64,000 bases of DNA from Escallonia rubra (Eukaryota; Streptophyta; Magnoliopsida; Escalloniales; Escalloniaceae), in contig JAVXUO010002792.1 of the NCBI GenBank assembly GCA_033065855.1, positions 62,001 through 126,000 on the forward strand, given 5' to 3'. The position numbers were made by a program, and so were the translations under genes. Below the pieces are notes generated by a model, which did not search any database, was not told the DNA's origin, and saw only the letters and a program-made list of their open reading frames with translations. Each line of letters opens with the position of its first letter. Within the stretch, counting starts at the first letter, position 1. Below are positions 1 through 11,200 of the stretch, in pieces.

Positions 1-1503
1 ACATCTATGCTTGTATTACTCCAGGGCCAATACATTTAGGCTTGTATTACATATCTACTGTTCTTCGTTATATTACCACGAGGGCTGATGTCATTGCTCT
101 GACTTTGCTGACATATGTTCCTGTAAAATGGTCGGCAAGTAGTCTCTATTGTTTTCCCTTACGAGCCATTGAATGTGGGGAAACTTTAGTTGCACTTGGT
201 TTATAGTTCGAAGAAAACTCAATTTTGTGTGTGCAATACGTCAAGATGGCGACCTTATTGCTTTGACTGATAGATCATGGGCTTCCAAATTGGCCTATGA
301 TAAAAGGGCCTGACATGGCCATGCAAAAACCACGGAGATTTGGCCCATCCCACGTGCTTTACCCAATAAATAACCGATTGTCTGCTTCATCTTCCTCTTT
401 CTCTTTGAAACCCTAGCCTACATTACTGATGACCCATGAAAGAAGGTCTCCATCAACAATGAAAAGTTCGTGCCAGCGAGGGTTAAGAATCTACGACCAC
501 TTATGTTCGTGATATCAACTTACCTAGAATCATTCCAACATGCCTCCAAGTTGGGGAGCATAAATCTGCAAATCTCAGGCAGATTCCTTGGTGAATCCTG
601 CGACTAAGTGATAAATAATTACCGGACTCCAGTTTTAGCCACTTGTACTCGATTTTTGTCCCTCAAGATGCCTCTTACTGTCAATTTTTAGAACTTTTGG
701 CGACGTATGTGGTGTAAGTGCCTCCTTTGGATCAAGATATGGTTCTTGTACTGGTAGGCCTTATGCAGTGACGGATCAATGAAATTAAAAAGGAAATATA
801 ACAAAGGAAGGCAAAGTTCATAGTGAACAAGGGCCCAACTGGTGAAGTCTTTCAATTACTTCTCTGCATTTTCTATGTCAAGCACTATTTTAATAGGATA
901 TTCAATCAAATGAATATAACAGACACTCCATTCGTCCAGAACTTTTGCCCCCATATGACCGGCACAAAGTTTAAGAAGGTGGTCAAATATCATCAACTTT
1001 CCTTTCGTTCGTTTGCTTGTTTCTCTCCTTCTCTCGTCTGTTACCCAAACAACTCATCTCCAGTCTCCACCCTGTAAGTCTTTATACATACAGAGACATC
1101 TAAATACACCCATGAATACTCAAATTACTTCTGATTTAATCCATCATCAAACTTCGGTATGTCTGCTACATCTTCTACTACTTAACTGCAAAATTTCGAC
1201 GTAGAATTTTGCACATTTCCTTCTGATGATGAAATTGCTGACGAAGGGAGAGACCATGGTGGTCAGGAAGAGGCAGCCATGGTTGTTCAAAATAGTGTTG
1301 ATCGGAGAGACAGATAAGATGGATACTAGTGTGTGGCAATGGTGGCTGGAAAGGGGCAACATGACGGTGGTGGTCGAAGGGAAATACATAGACAACACCA
1401 AAATGAAAGAGAAGAGGGGCACGAGGTCTTTGTCGATCATGGTGGATTGCTGGCTCGGAAATAAAGAGAGGGATTCATATGTAGAGTGAGCTTGGAGAGT
1501 GAG
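1..1503. other. No gene recognised; probable TOP3B intron sequence
   Basis: I see no recognisable coding exon, RNA gene or transposon end here. The open frames are short (under 100 codons), overlap on both strands and match no family I know. The next TOP3B exon lies at 8275 and no earlier TOP3B exon is visible, so this stretch is probably the left part of a large TOP3B intron. That is inference: the preceding exon is outside the window. Confidence 0.4.
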
Positions 1504-1744
1504 TTTACCCCCCCCGGAATTTGGAAGCCTTTACTAAAATTCAATGTCCTAAAGTGAAATATATTCCACTATATTTTCAGTTACTCCAAGGTATAAACAG
1601 AGCATCTAACCCATTAACAACAAAATATCTCTATTAGGTAAACACTTAAAGAGAATCAATCCTCTTCAAAGTCCAACTAAAACAAGATAATAAACTTACG
1701 GCTAAATCCAATTACAAAGTTCAAATCCAATCAAATTACTGACT

Positions 1745-4700
1745 TCCTGGTAAATTTCTCAAGGATAAAATGAATTAGTCAATTACGCTAATAAAATAAA
1801 TGCTCTAGTTTCCCAAGCGTGCCAAGCATCTAATCACGTCTAGTACCTGTGGTAAGGGACAAAGCAAACAAATAAGGGGTGAGCTCGAATAGCCTAGTAA
1901 GGGGTAACCAAATGGGAAGCAATACAACAATCCAAAGTCCAAAACAAAGCCAAAACTTTGATGAACAAGTGATGACAATTGACAACGATACAATTAAGAC
2001 GAAACAAGACCCAAATCGAACTCAAAACCCGAAGGTACGAATTGCATACCGGTGGCGTGATAGCTATTGTCGAGAGGGCTATCCAAAAGTCAATAGGTGA
2101 CTACAAAAGTTACGAAGTACCTACAAAAGTCACTGAAGTGACTACGAAAGTTTTAAAGACACCTCTTTTATAAAAAGAGAGGGTTGTGCTTCTTAATTAT
2201 CAAATGCAAATTAATTAGGCAAATATGTCAAAAAGGTATGCAAATACGAGTCTAATCCAACAAAGCAGCCAATAATAGTTTAACGACCAAATCAACTCTT
2301 TTGACCTCATATAGTTCAAAATTAGCTGTTCATTTACCTAAATGCCCTTTTAAGTGCCATAAAAAGGCAGTTTTGTCATTTCACACACACAAAAAAAAAA
2401 AAAAGTTAACCATAATAAGTATTATCTCTTTCCCCTTTCCTATATCTCATTTCTTCCCCCTTACCTGTCAAAATGCTGCCACCTTCGCGCTGCAAGCTAT
2501 TGCCGCCGCCATCAAGCCATAGTCCTCATCCCTATTCCTCTATATCTCCTCTCCTCCACTTCCTCTTCCTCTGCTAACCACCACCATCATTGAATTGCTA
2601 CCACCACCAAATCATCACTAACACTACAACTGTCCCACTAACCCAACACTGCCATTACAAATCACAGACGCCACCAATACTGTAATTGCCCACCACCCTT
2701 GAATTGCCCACCACCGAACCGCCACCAATACTGTAATTGCTGCCATCAACACAACACAGCCACAAAACAAAACTCCTTGTCTACTTTCTGGGATAATTGA
2801 GGACCAATAAAAGATTACTGAAGCAATGTGCTTTTAAGGCATTACAGCACGGAGCAATCCAGTTTGAATGTGTCGGACAAATCAGAATGCAATTTGGAGT
2901 TCAACAACTCTTGAAAAGGAATTTCTCATAACCTTTATCTTAACAAACCAGAAAGAATAGCTTAATAGAGATCGAATTCGGTATCAAAATGGGAAAGTCA
3001 CTTTTTCCTGTATAGTAGATGGAGATGGATTGCACTCGTCTTGACTCCCGATCTACATGTCTCGTATCCTTAAGCCATAAGGTTAGGCACTTCCCATAGG
3101 CAGAATGTGAGAGTTGTATTATTTGGTAGTTGTGGCTGCACAGAAGAAACGATTCATGAAATGAAGATGCTGCTCTTTCTTATTCCAGACTAGCAGTTTT
3201 GAAATGAATTCCAGCTTAGGGCAGGAATCAACCTCACCGCATGAAAAATTACAAAGTTCCTTACCTTATGTTCAACAATTCGGCAACGTCAAATCCCAGC
3301 GCAACTGTGACGTGATTGCACTCAAGGACCACCTAATGCCAAAAGCCAAAAAGTACACTTAAGGCTGAGTCAACTTCCAAAGAGACTATACTTTTCGGAT
3401 TTACGTAACCTATAGCGACAAAAATCCACTACGAACTAGTTAGTGGGTTGAATTCCAATTTAGGGCGTGCCTTGGACAAAATGGCAAGGAGCAACAGAAA
3501 CAGCAACACGTGCCAAGCCTCTAATCCGGGTAAAGCTCACAAGAATAAAAATAATTTGTTCATTTACACTAATAAAATAAATGCTCTAGTTCCCCAAGCA
3601 TGCCAAGCCTCTAATCACGTCTACTACCTGCGGTAAGGGACAAAGCAAACAAATAGGGGGGAGCTTGAATAGCCCAGCAAGGGGGAACCAAACAAGAAGC
3701 AATACAATAATCCAAAGTCCAAAACATATCCAAAACTTTGACGAGCAAGTGATAGCAATTGACAACGACACAATTAAGACGAAACAAATGTGCAAAATTA
3801 TCATTAAGTGGTTTAAATGACCCAAACCAAACACAAACCCGAAGGTACGAAACACATATCGGTAGCATAGTAGCCGTCGTCGAGAGGCCTATCCAAAAGA
3901 CACTAAAAGTGACTTCAAAGTCACTAAGTGACTACAAAAGTTACTAAGTAACTTCAAAAGTCACGTAAGTGACTACAAAAGTCTTACAAAATCCTCTTAT
4001 ATAAAAAGAAAGGTTTCTGCTTCTTAATGATCATATACAAATTAATAAGACGAATATGTCAAAAAGGTATGCAAGTATGAGTCTAATCCAACAAAGCAAA
4101 ATCATTACAAAACAAAACTCAGTGTCTATCATTCTGGGATAATTGAGGAAGAATAAAGATTATCGAAGCAGTGAGCAATTTAGTGGGGTAAAGACGCTAA
4201 TGGTATGAACGTTGGCATGACCCAAGCCAATTGAAGTTATTGGCATGACATAAGCCAGCTAAAAATAAACCAAGTTGACACCTAACAATTTACAAAGAGA
4301 AGCAAACTGCCTATGAAGCACCGGTGCGGCACTTAGGGTGAAGCTCCGGCACCGGATACGCGTCGGGTGTGGGTGCGCCTTGGGTGCGTGTCCAACTTTT
4401 TTTTTTTTAAATCTTAAATATCGGGTGCGGCTCGGGTGCGTATCCAGCGATCTGTGGCCATCGGGCAGATTGGTGACCACCGGCCACTCCAGTGACACCG
4501 GCAAGGACCCTGAAGAGTGGGGACTGGAGAGAAGAAGTAGAAGCAGAAGAAGGAGAAGTACTTACCGGCGATGGCGACGGCGTGCGGCCAGAGAAGAAGA
4601 AGAAGAAGGGTCAGTCGGTCGATGTTTTCTATGTGGTCGATGTTATCTATGTTACACATAGTTTGTTATAATCTCAGATAACCGACTTGTATTGGGCTTT

Positions 4701-5850
4701 ATTTTATGTCTATATTGGCTCAATATCCATTTTAATACCAAAAGGGGTCTTTCAAGTTCAGCATTAGTTTGTTATTTTATGTTAAATACCCATTGTTAAG
4801 TTATTACAAAAAACCACCCCAGTGCTTCAAAGAAATAAAAGTGATACTACATAAAAACTTTATTCTTTTCAAATATACAATTTTAATATTTATAAAACAG
4901 CCCATTAAATTTAACAAATTCTCACTAATTTGGTTGAAAGCTTTAAAATTTATGAAAGAGCCCATAAAAGTTAAAAATTCACTACTTTGTTTGAAATATT
5001 AATATCTTTTTACATATATCAAACACATATATTATGATTATTGAGATTCAAACTGTTTTAAAATTTAATACTAAGTGTATATAATTAATTTTTTTTTTAT
5101 AAAATTTGCCGTATCCCGCCGCACCCGTATCCTAAAATTTTCAAAAATGCCGTATCCACATATCCATACCCGTGTCGTATCCGCACCCGCACCTGCATCC
5201 GTGCTTCTTAGCAAACTGCTACGTGGGTGTAATGACTTTAAAAAGAAATTAGATTCATGTTATAGGGATTTAGGACTTAAGAACACATCTGCACCCGTTG
5301 AGGTTCGAAGTGACTAAGAAGAATGAAGTAATCTTGAACACCTAGTCTGTTAAAGGACCAAATAAGGAGGATTCTAAGACTTGATAATGGCTAACCGATT
5401 AAGTATACCCAGGGTGCTTATATGGCATTACAACACGGACAATCCAATTTGAATGTGTCTGACAAATCAGGATGCAATATGGAGTTCAACAACTCTTGAA
5501 AAAGGAATTTCTTGGAACCTTTATCTTAAAAAAAACAAGAGCAAGAAAGCTGTACTAAAGCAAAGTATGCGAATAGACCTCACCATACGGAGAATCACAA
5601 AATTCCTTACCTTAATTCAACAATTCGGGAACGTTAAATCCCAGCTCAACTGTGATGTGATTGCACTCACACAAAACCTAACGCTTAAAGCCAAAAAGAA
5701 CACACTAAGGCTAAATCAACATTCAAGAAGACTATAAATCTCTGAGTTACATAACCTATTAGCGACAAAAATCCAATACAAACCTAGTTAGGTGGTTGAA
5801 TTCCAATCCGGGGCGTGCGTTGGCAAAAAACAAAGAGGGAAAATGGCAAG
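1745..5850. repeat. Large diverged direct duplication inside the LTR
   Basis: Unit A (about 1745-3526) and unit B (about 3527-5850) are direct repeats. Matching blocks are 1785-2260 with 3565-4105, 2795-2955 with 4130-4180 and 5420-5535, and 3255-3480 with 5600-5830. Unit A holds about 500 bp (roughly 2264-2762, rich in CCACCA) that is absent from unit B. Unit B holds sequence missing from A plus the MULE at 4311-5210. The copies are clearly diverged, so the duplication is older than the MULE insertion. Confidence 0.65.
4311..5210. mobile_element. Non-autonomous Mutator-like element (900 bp)
   Basis: The element is flanked by a perfect 9-bp target-site duplication, GCAAACTGC, at 4302-4310 and 5211-5219, which is the length typical of Mutator-like elements. 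Its left end reads CTATGAAGCACCGGTGCGG and the right end, reverse-complemented, TAAGAAGCACGGATGCAGG. Inside each end is a subterminal array of short GGGTGCG or CGCACCC-type repeats in opposite orientation (4330-4445 and 5107-5200). No transposase is present. The interior has a purine-rich GAAGAAG tract near 4520-4610 and an AT-rich part; I recognise no captured gene. The clean duplication suggests a relatively recent insertion. Confidence 0.85.
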
Positions 5851-6082
5851 GAGTTGCAGAAATAGCAACACCAGAGCACCGTGCGGCAGGGGCTGCTGCT
5901 GAAGAGGAGAAGATGTGATTTAAGAAAATCTAAATTCGCCAATTACGCAAACACCCCCAAAATTTAAGTTACTATTCAAAATGCACCAAAACTTTTCTAA
6001 TATTACAAAAAGGGCACTAACTTTATTAGTTTATTATTATTTCTCTAATATAATAACCTCAATAATATAATGGGATCTTACA

Positions 6083-6377
6083 GTGAAAACTTCGTAACAG
6101 CAAGGGAAGAGAGAGAAAAGAGATGAGTGGATGGAGTAAATGAGGAAAGAGAAAATATAAAGCAAATCGACAAAGAGCAAAGTTAGAAAATCAGATACAA
6201 GTTCTTTCCTTACTGGGAGAATGAGCAATTTTTTGGGACTGCCCAAATATGAACGATGAGCAATAATACTGGGACGGAGCGATTATGAAATAAAACTCTG
6301 ATGATAGCAAGTAGAAGCCCGAACCATAGGTAGAATTTAGGAGATCAAACCTTCATAATTCACATGAGCAGACCTAT
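6083..6377. other. Unassigned spacer
   Basis: A short AT-rich stretch between the solo LTR and the tandem duplication. I see no coding or structural signal beyond the possible 5-bp target duplication at its left edge. Confidence 0.4.
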
Positions 6378-7920
6378 GTGTTGGCATGACCTTGTGAATT
6401 TAGTTTCAATGGTGTTATTGCGTTACGAAGAAAGTGCAAATAAAAGTAACGATATATGCAAATCGTAGGACAGTTTTTGGCTCATAAGTTCATCTGATAC
6501 ATTGTTTGATAAGAGATACAAAAAGATGAATGTATAGTTGTCAAGTTGGGCATTTGGATTAACCAAGTGAAGAGACCCACTCACTATGAGACACTATGAA
6601 GCACCGGTGCGGCAGTTTGGGTGAAGCTCCAGCACCCGGTGCTGGTGCGGCGTGGGTGCATTTCCGTTATTTTTGGTTTATTATGTTAATGTCCTAGATA
6701 CCGGGTGCGGATAGGATACGGATTGGGTGCGTATCGGATACTTATGGGTTAAAACACAATTTTCAAAAGAATTTTCAGGGGTCAAAACATCGAGTAGAAG
6801 TTTCATGGATCAAATCATAAATAATAAAACGTTTACTTAAAACCTTAAATCAACAGACCTGTGAAGATGGGAGAGGCTGAGCGAGAGAGAGAGCAGCGGC
6901 GGCAGCTGACCACAGGCAAAGGATTTGAGACAAGAGAGAAGAGGATGCAGCAGCCACCGACCGGGGGCAGCGCCGTCGATGGCCATCAAGCTGACGGCGA
7001 ACGGCAGCGGCAATGCGGACATGGAGGCGAGACCAATGCAACAGGTCTGCTGTTTTTGTCGACTGGTTCATGTATCTGCTTTTCTGACTCTCTTTCTCCC
7101 TTTATCAGAGACTTGGACTTCTTTTTCTTTTGTAGTTGTGGGGACTTCGTCACTTGTGTAGTGCAGCTGTAAATTTATTCTTTTGGATTAATTTTGTATT
7201 CGGAAATGACTAAATGACGCACAATTTCTATTTATTTATACAAGAGCCCATTAATGTATACATTTGAAAAAATAAAAATTAATTACTTAAAGTTATAAAA
7301 CTTCTTTGTATCCTAGCCGCACCTATATCTTGCTTTTTAGAAAATGCCGTATCTGCATATCCGTACCCGTATAGTACCCGCAACCGTACCCGTTTCCGTG
7401 ATTCATAGATACGTAATGTGTGAATAAAGATGAGAGCGTTACTTGTCAACTTTCGCCGGTGAAGTGGCCCACTTATGATATGGAAAGTAAACTAGAAAAA
7501 GTACAAGTGAAAACAAATTTTGTACTTTAGTTACTGTTAAAAAAACTTTCACAAAAAACAGAAAGGAATGAGATGTATGTGTTGGCATGGCCTCGTAAAT
7601 ATACTTTCAATGGTGTTATTGTATTGTGAAGAAAATGCAAATGAAAGGAATGAGATATGCAAATTGAAGGACAGTGTTGGGCCATTGAAATTTCTTGGAT
7701 GCATTGCTTGACAAGAGATACAAGAAGATGAGGGCATAGTTCTTTAGTTGGGCATTGAAATTAACTAAAAGAAGATACTCAATTACTACGATAAATAATG
7801 TGTGAGTACAGATGAGCATTAGTTGTCAACTTTGGCCAGTGAAATGGCCCACTTCTTATGTAGAAACAGAATTAGAAAAAGTATGAGCCAACACAATTTT
7901 TGTGCTTTGGTTACTTTTTC
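6378..7920. repeat. Tandem duplication, first copy interrupted by a MULE
   Basis: The block beginning GTGTTGGCATG near 6380 and continuing to 6593, then 7408-7560, is repeated at about 7579-7920. Both copies share TTTCAATGGTGTTATTG, then an AGAGATACAAGAAGATG-like stretch, then TTGTCAACTTTsGCC and GGCCCACTT. The second copy is uninterrupted and so shows the empty site of the element at 6594-7408. The copies are diverged by many point changes. Confidence 0.7.
6594..7408. mobile_element. Second non-autonomous Mutator-like element, same family
   Basis: The left end reads CTATGAAGCACCGGTGCGG, the same first 19 bases as the element at 4311. The right end, reverse-complemented, reads CTATGAATCACGGAAACGG. 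Subterminal GGTGCGG/CCGTACCC arrays lie at 6605-6750 and 7320-7395. The target duplication is not clearly preserved (the flanks around TATGAGACA and ATACGTAAT match poorly), so this copy is older than the one at 4311 or its ends are altered. The interior holds a short purine-rich open frame near 6861-7160 that I cannot identify and do not regard as a gene. Confidence 0.7.
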
Positions 7921-7935
7921 TGTGGAAGAAATCAA

Positions 7936-7989
7936 CCCCCCCCCCCCCCCCCCCCACCACCACCACCCCAAAAAAAAAAAAAAAAAAAA
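7936..7989. repeat. C20 run, short CCA repeat, A20 run
   Basis: A run of 20 C (7936-7955) is followed by ACCACCACCACCCC and then 20 A (7970-7989). Runs like this often mark slippage, or an assembly or polishing weak point. The predicted proline- or lysine-rich peptides across it are artefacts. Confidence 0.9.
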
Positions 7990-8274
7990 GGCCAAAAAAG
8001 AAAATTCCACCTCTTCTGCCTGCCCCTGCTTGTATGTGGACTTCTTTCCAGGTGCATGCTCAAGTTTCTTTGTCCTCAGTTTGTCTTATTTAGGCACTGT
8101 CATCATTCAAGGTGGTGGCTAGTGCCTGGCCTCGGGAGATACACCAGTACGAAACTTAGACTTAATATGTCAACTTATGTTTCGTGTTTCCTTATATCAA
8201 CAGTTCGGTTTCTGAAAGGAATCCTTATTCTAAATGATTGCCCCGTTATGTTCACTGCTTGATGTGCACTCCAG

Positions 8275-11200
8275 AACGAAGATTGATTTTTCCGCTGGAG
8301 GAGAATTCTTCCACTGTATTGGGCAGCACGTAATGGTGAAAGGATTTACATCAATTATGCCATGGTTGGCAGTGAATGAGAAAAATCTTCCTCCGTTTAC
8401 AAGAGGGGAGAAAGTTGAGATTTCAAAGGTTGAGCTATATGAGGTACTGTGGTAAGCAAAATGTCTGTACATTTGGCTTCCTTTTCAGCACTCTTTAATG
8501 GAGCTTTATGTTTTGTTTGTTTAGTTTTGAGTTTCCTTGTTGTTCTTCATTAGTAGTTTGATTGCATGCTCTCTCCACTGTTTCGAATTGATAATTAAGC
8601 AAAATAACAATTGGTGGTTGTGGGGTGGTACTTGATATGTGCATATGCTCCATGGCTAGGTTGGTGGCACTACTTCTAATATGATTTGTATGATTACTAC
8701 TTATATATGTGTATGTGTATGCGCGTGTTTGTGTGCCAAAATGGTATTGGCAGCTGGCTTTATTGTAATTTTCTAGCACCTCATCATTTTTTATTTACTC
8801 CTACAAATAAAGAACTTTTGAATTTTGTAGGGGAAAACTGTGCCTCCGGATTACCTTAGTGAGAGTGAGCTCATCTCCTTAATGGAAAAACACGAAATCG
8901 GAACCGATGCATCTATTCCTGTCCACATCAACAACATAAGTGAACGCAAATATGTACAGGTTTGCAAACACTCTCTGCAAATACTTTGGACTTTTTATCA
9001 CGTGCTGGCATGAATGGAGAAATAATATGTAGAATCTTCAGTTCGTTCAATATATGGTTGTCCATCGTGCCTTGGAACTGCAGGTACAGGCTGGAAGGAG
9101 GTTGGTCCCAACTGCTTTAGGTATAAGCCTAATAAGAGGTTATCAATGCATAGATCCAGATCTCTGTTTGCCTGACATCCGGAGTTTCATAGAGCAACAA
9201 ATTACTCTTGTTTCTAAAGGTCAAGCAGATCATTCTCTTATTGTGCAGCATGTACTTGAACAATTCAAACAGAAGTTCAGCTATTTTGTTAAGCAGGTGA
9301 TGACATGTCAAATTTTTCACACTTATCTTGTTTGTGGTTGCATATAAGAAGTTAGTCCGTACACTCACGCGCGTGGGGCCCCTAAAAATCTAGTGCTAGA
9401 AAGAGCTCCATTTCTCTAGCTGATCTCTACCCATCAAATTAACTGGCGGAGGCCGAGATCTACTTTTTAACCTTTCTAAAACTCATCAACTGCCATTTTT
9501 TCTAGAAGTTTGTTACATTTTCCTAGAGGGTTTATTACACTTAGCATGCATGTTATTTGATTTTTTTTTTGCATTCTACCTATATAGTATTTCATCTACC
9601 CAAATGCCCTTGTCGAGCACCTTTGCAAGTCAACCGCCTCAGATCCCTGATGTGTGCTTCTCCATAGAACTCCACGGCCCCTAAATACCCAGCTCAGAAT
9701 TGTGATCTTGAAAAAGCTCTAGCCTTCTTTTCCTTCTTCATTTTTTTCGATCGGTGTGTGTCTGCGTGTGCGGTAGGTGTCTATTTGGTGTCCAAATCTT
9801 CAACCTTCTATTGAACATTATGATTTTGTTTCATTGATCTGTTGAAATCCCGATTGATAGCGATTCTGTTCTTATGGTGGTCTCTGAATCTGGTTGATGC
9901 CTACAGTTCATCCTTTATTTTCGATTTTTCGTTGTTTTTGTCGATCTCAACAAACCAATCCTTAAACGCTGGTCTGGAGTTTTGGTGGGTTGAAACTGTG
10001 AGATTGTAGGTGGCCGAACGAAGGTGATGGACGGCGGTGGACTAGTGGTATTGAGATCATTAGCGGTGCTACTTGCTGAGGTAGTTTGATGGTGATGAGA
10101 TCGCCGGCCGTCATAAATAGTTGCAAAGATATTAATCGATGATTTAGATGGTGGAAGAGACCTTTGAAGGAAATAGGACAGAGGAGAGAAAAGAATGGTT
10201 GTGTTGTGTTTTTTAGTGGCACCATTGTAATTAAGTTAAGAAAATTGATGGAAAATTCAAAGGGCAAAAATTTTGTACTTATATTTTGTTAGATCTACCA
10301 CCTAAGAAAGGGACTGTGTAATTTTTAGATGGGTCATCTTGTTGAGTGTAATAAAGCAAAACCTCAATGTGGGTTCAGTTCCTATAGTGCTCCTGCCTTT
10401 TTCCAAAAATTCCGAAAGCGTGTCCCCCACCCCACTAGTCGGCCTCATCTTTTTCCTATTCTCAATCACATCACGCAATTCTCTCTCTTCCCAATTTAAC
10501 TCCTATTTGTTTTTCTTCTTAAGCACAAATCTCCATCCAATTTTTCAACACTACAGATACGCGCAAAACAAAACCAGATTTACAATCATAAGTTTATGGT
10601 CTCATTGGTCTCAAACTGAGTTTTGGTGTTGATCCACACCCTGATGGTGGCGGGTTCTGAGGCGAGGTTTCCAAGGAAAGGGTGGTGACGCAGGTAAAGT
10701 GCGGAGGTGGGGATAGGGGTGTGGTCGGCATATATCATGGTGGTTGAGGGGGGCTGGAGGGTGTTAGTGTGGTGGTGATGGCAGCTGAGGAGGCCTGAGA
10801 ACCGAGACTTGGCTCTGATTCGTTGGCAACAACATTTGAAAAATACTTTGAACCCGCAATAATTCACTATACTGGCTTTGATTATTAACTTCCACTGACA
10901 TTCATCTTTGGAATGTACCTAGATGTTTCACACGTTCATTATTCTTTTCTTTACAGAGTATTACTTTTTGGAGATCATAAAAGTGGGCTCGTTTATGAGA
11001 AGGGCAATTCTATGCCATTCGCTAAAAAAGGAGGCAGTTGGTAGTAAACTTGATTCATTTTTTGAAAAAGGAACAAAAAGTCTATCTTGGCCGTCCGCGT
11101 TATGGTTGAAGATTAGCTAGCTAAAATGTGGATTATCTAGCGCTATATCTGCATAACACACACGCTGACATACACTTGTAGATATACGTACGAACATAGA

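Larger units (their letters stand above)
1504..6082 (-). mobile_element. Degenerate solo LTR of a gypsy-type element with later insertions
   Basis: The left edge (a TTTACC-plus-C-run) looks like a decayed form of the TGTAACGCCCC end seen in related LTRs at 29090 and 31965. The right edge ends in TGGGATCTTACA. The 5-bp flanks are GTGAG (1499-1503) and GTGAA (6083-6087), a 4/5 target-site duplication. Internal blocks, such as the AATAAATGCTCTAG and GGTGAGCTCGAATAGCC stretches near 1790-1910, recur at 3570-3680 and 32270-32360, so this is one LTR family. No gag or pol lies between the ends, hence a solo LTR. Orientation is inferred from the family: the sense strand begins TGTAAT and ends TTACA. 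The copy contains a 900-bp MULE and an internal duplication. Both ends are decayed, so the boundaries are moderately uncertain. Confidence 0.5.

Noticed and set aside
1226-1489. 87-codon plus-strand frame starting MMKLLTKGETMVV
   Set aside because: No family resemblance, overlapped by an antisense frame of equal length, and in probable intron sequence.
4338-4661. Arg-rich frame with a run of Glu
   Set aside because: Reads through the GGTGCG array and GAAGAAG tract of the MULE; low complexity.
7900-8262. Pro/His/Lys-rich frames of up to 120 codons
   Set aside because: Produced by the C20, CCA and A20 runs just before the TOP3B exon; no homology.
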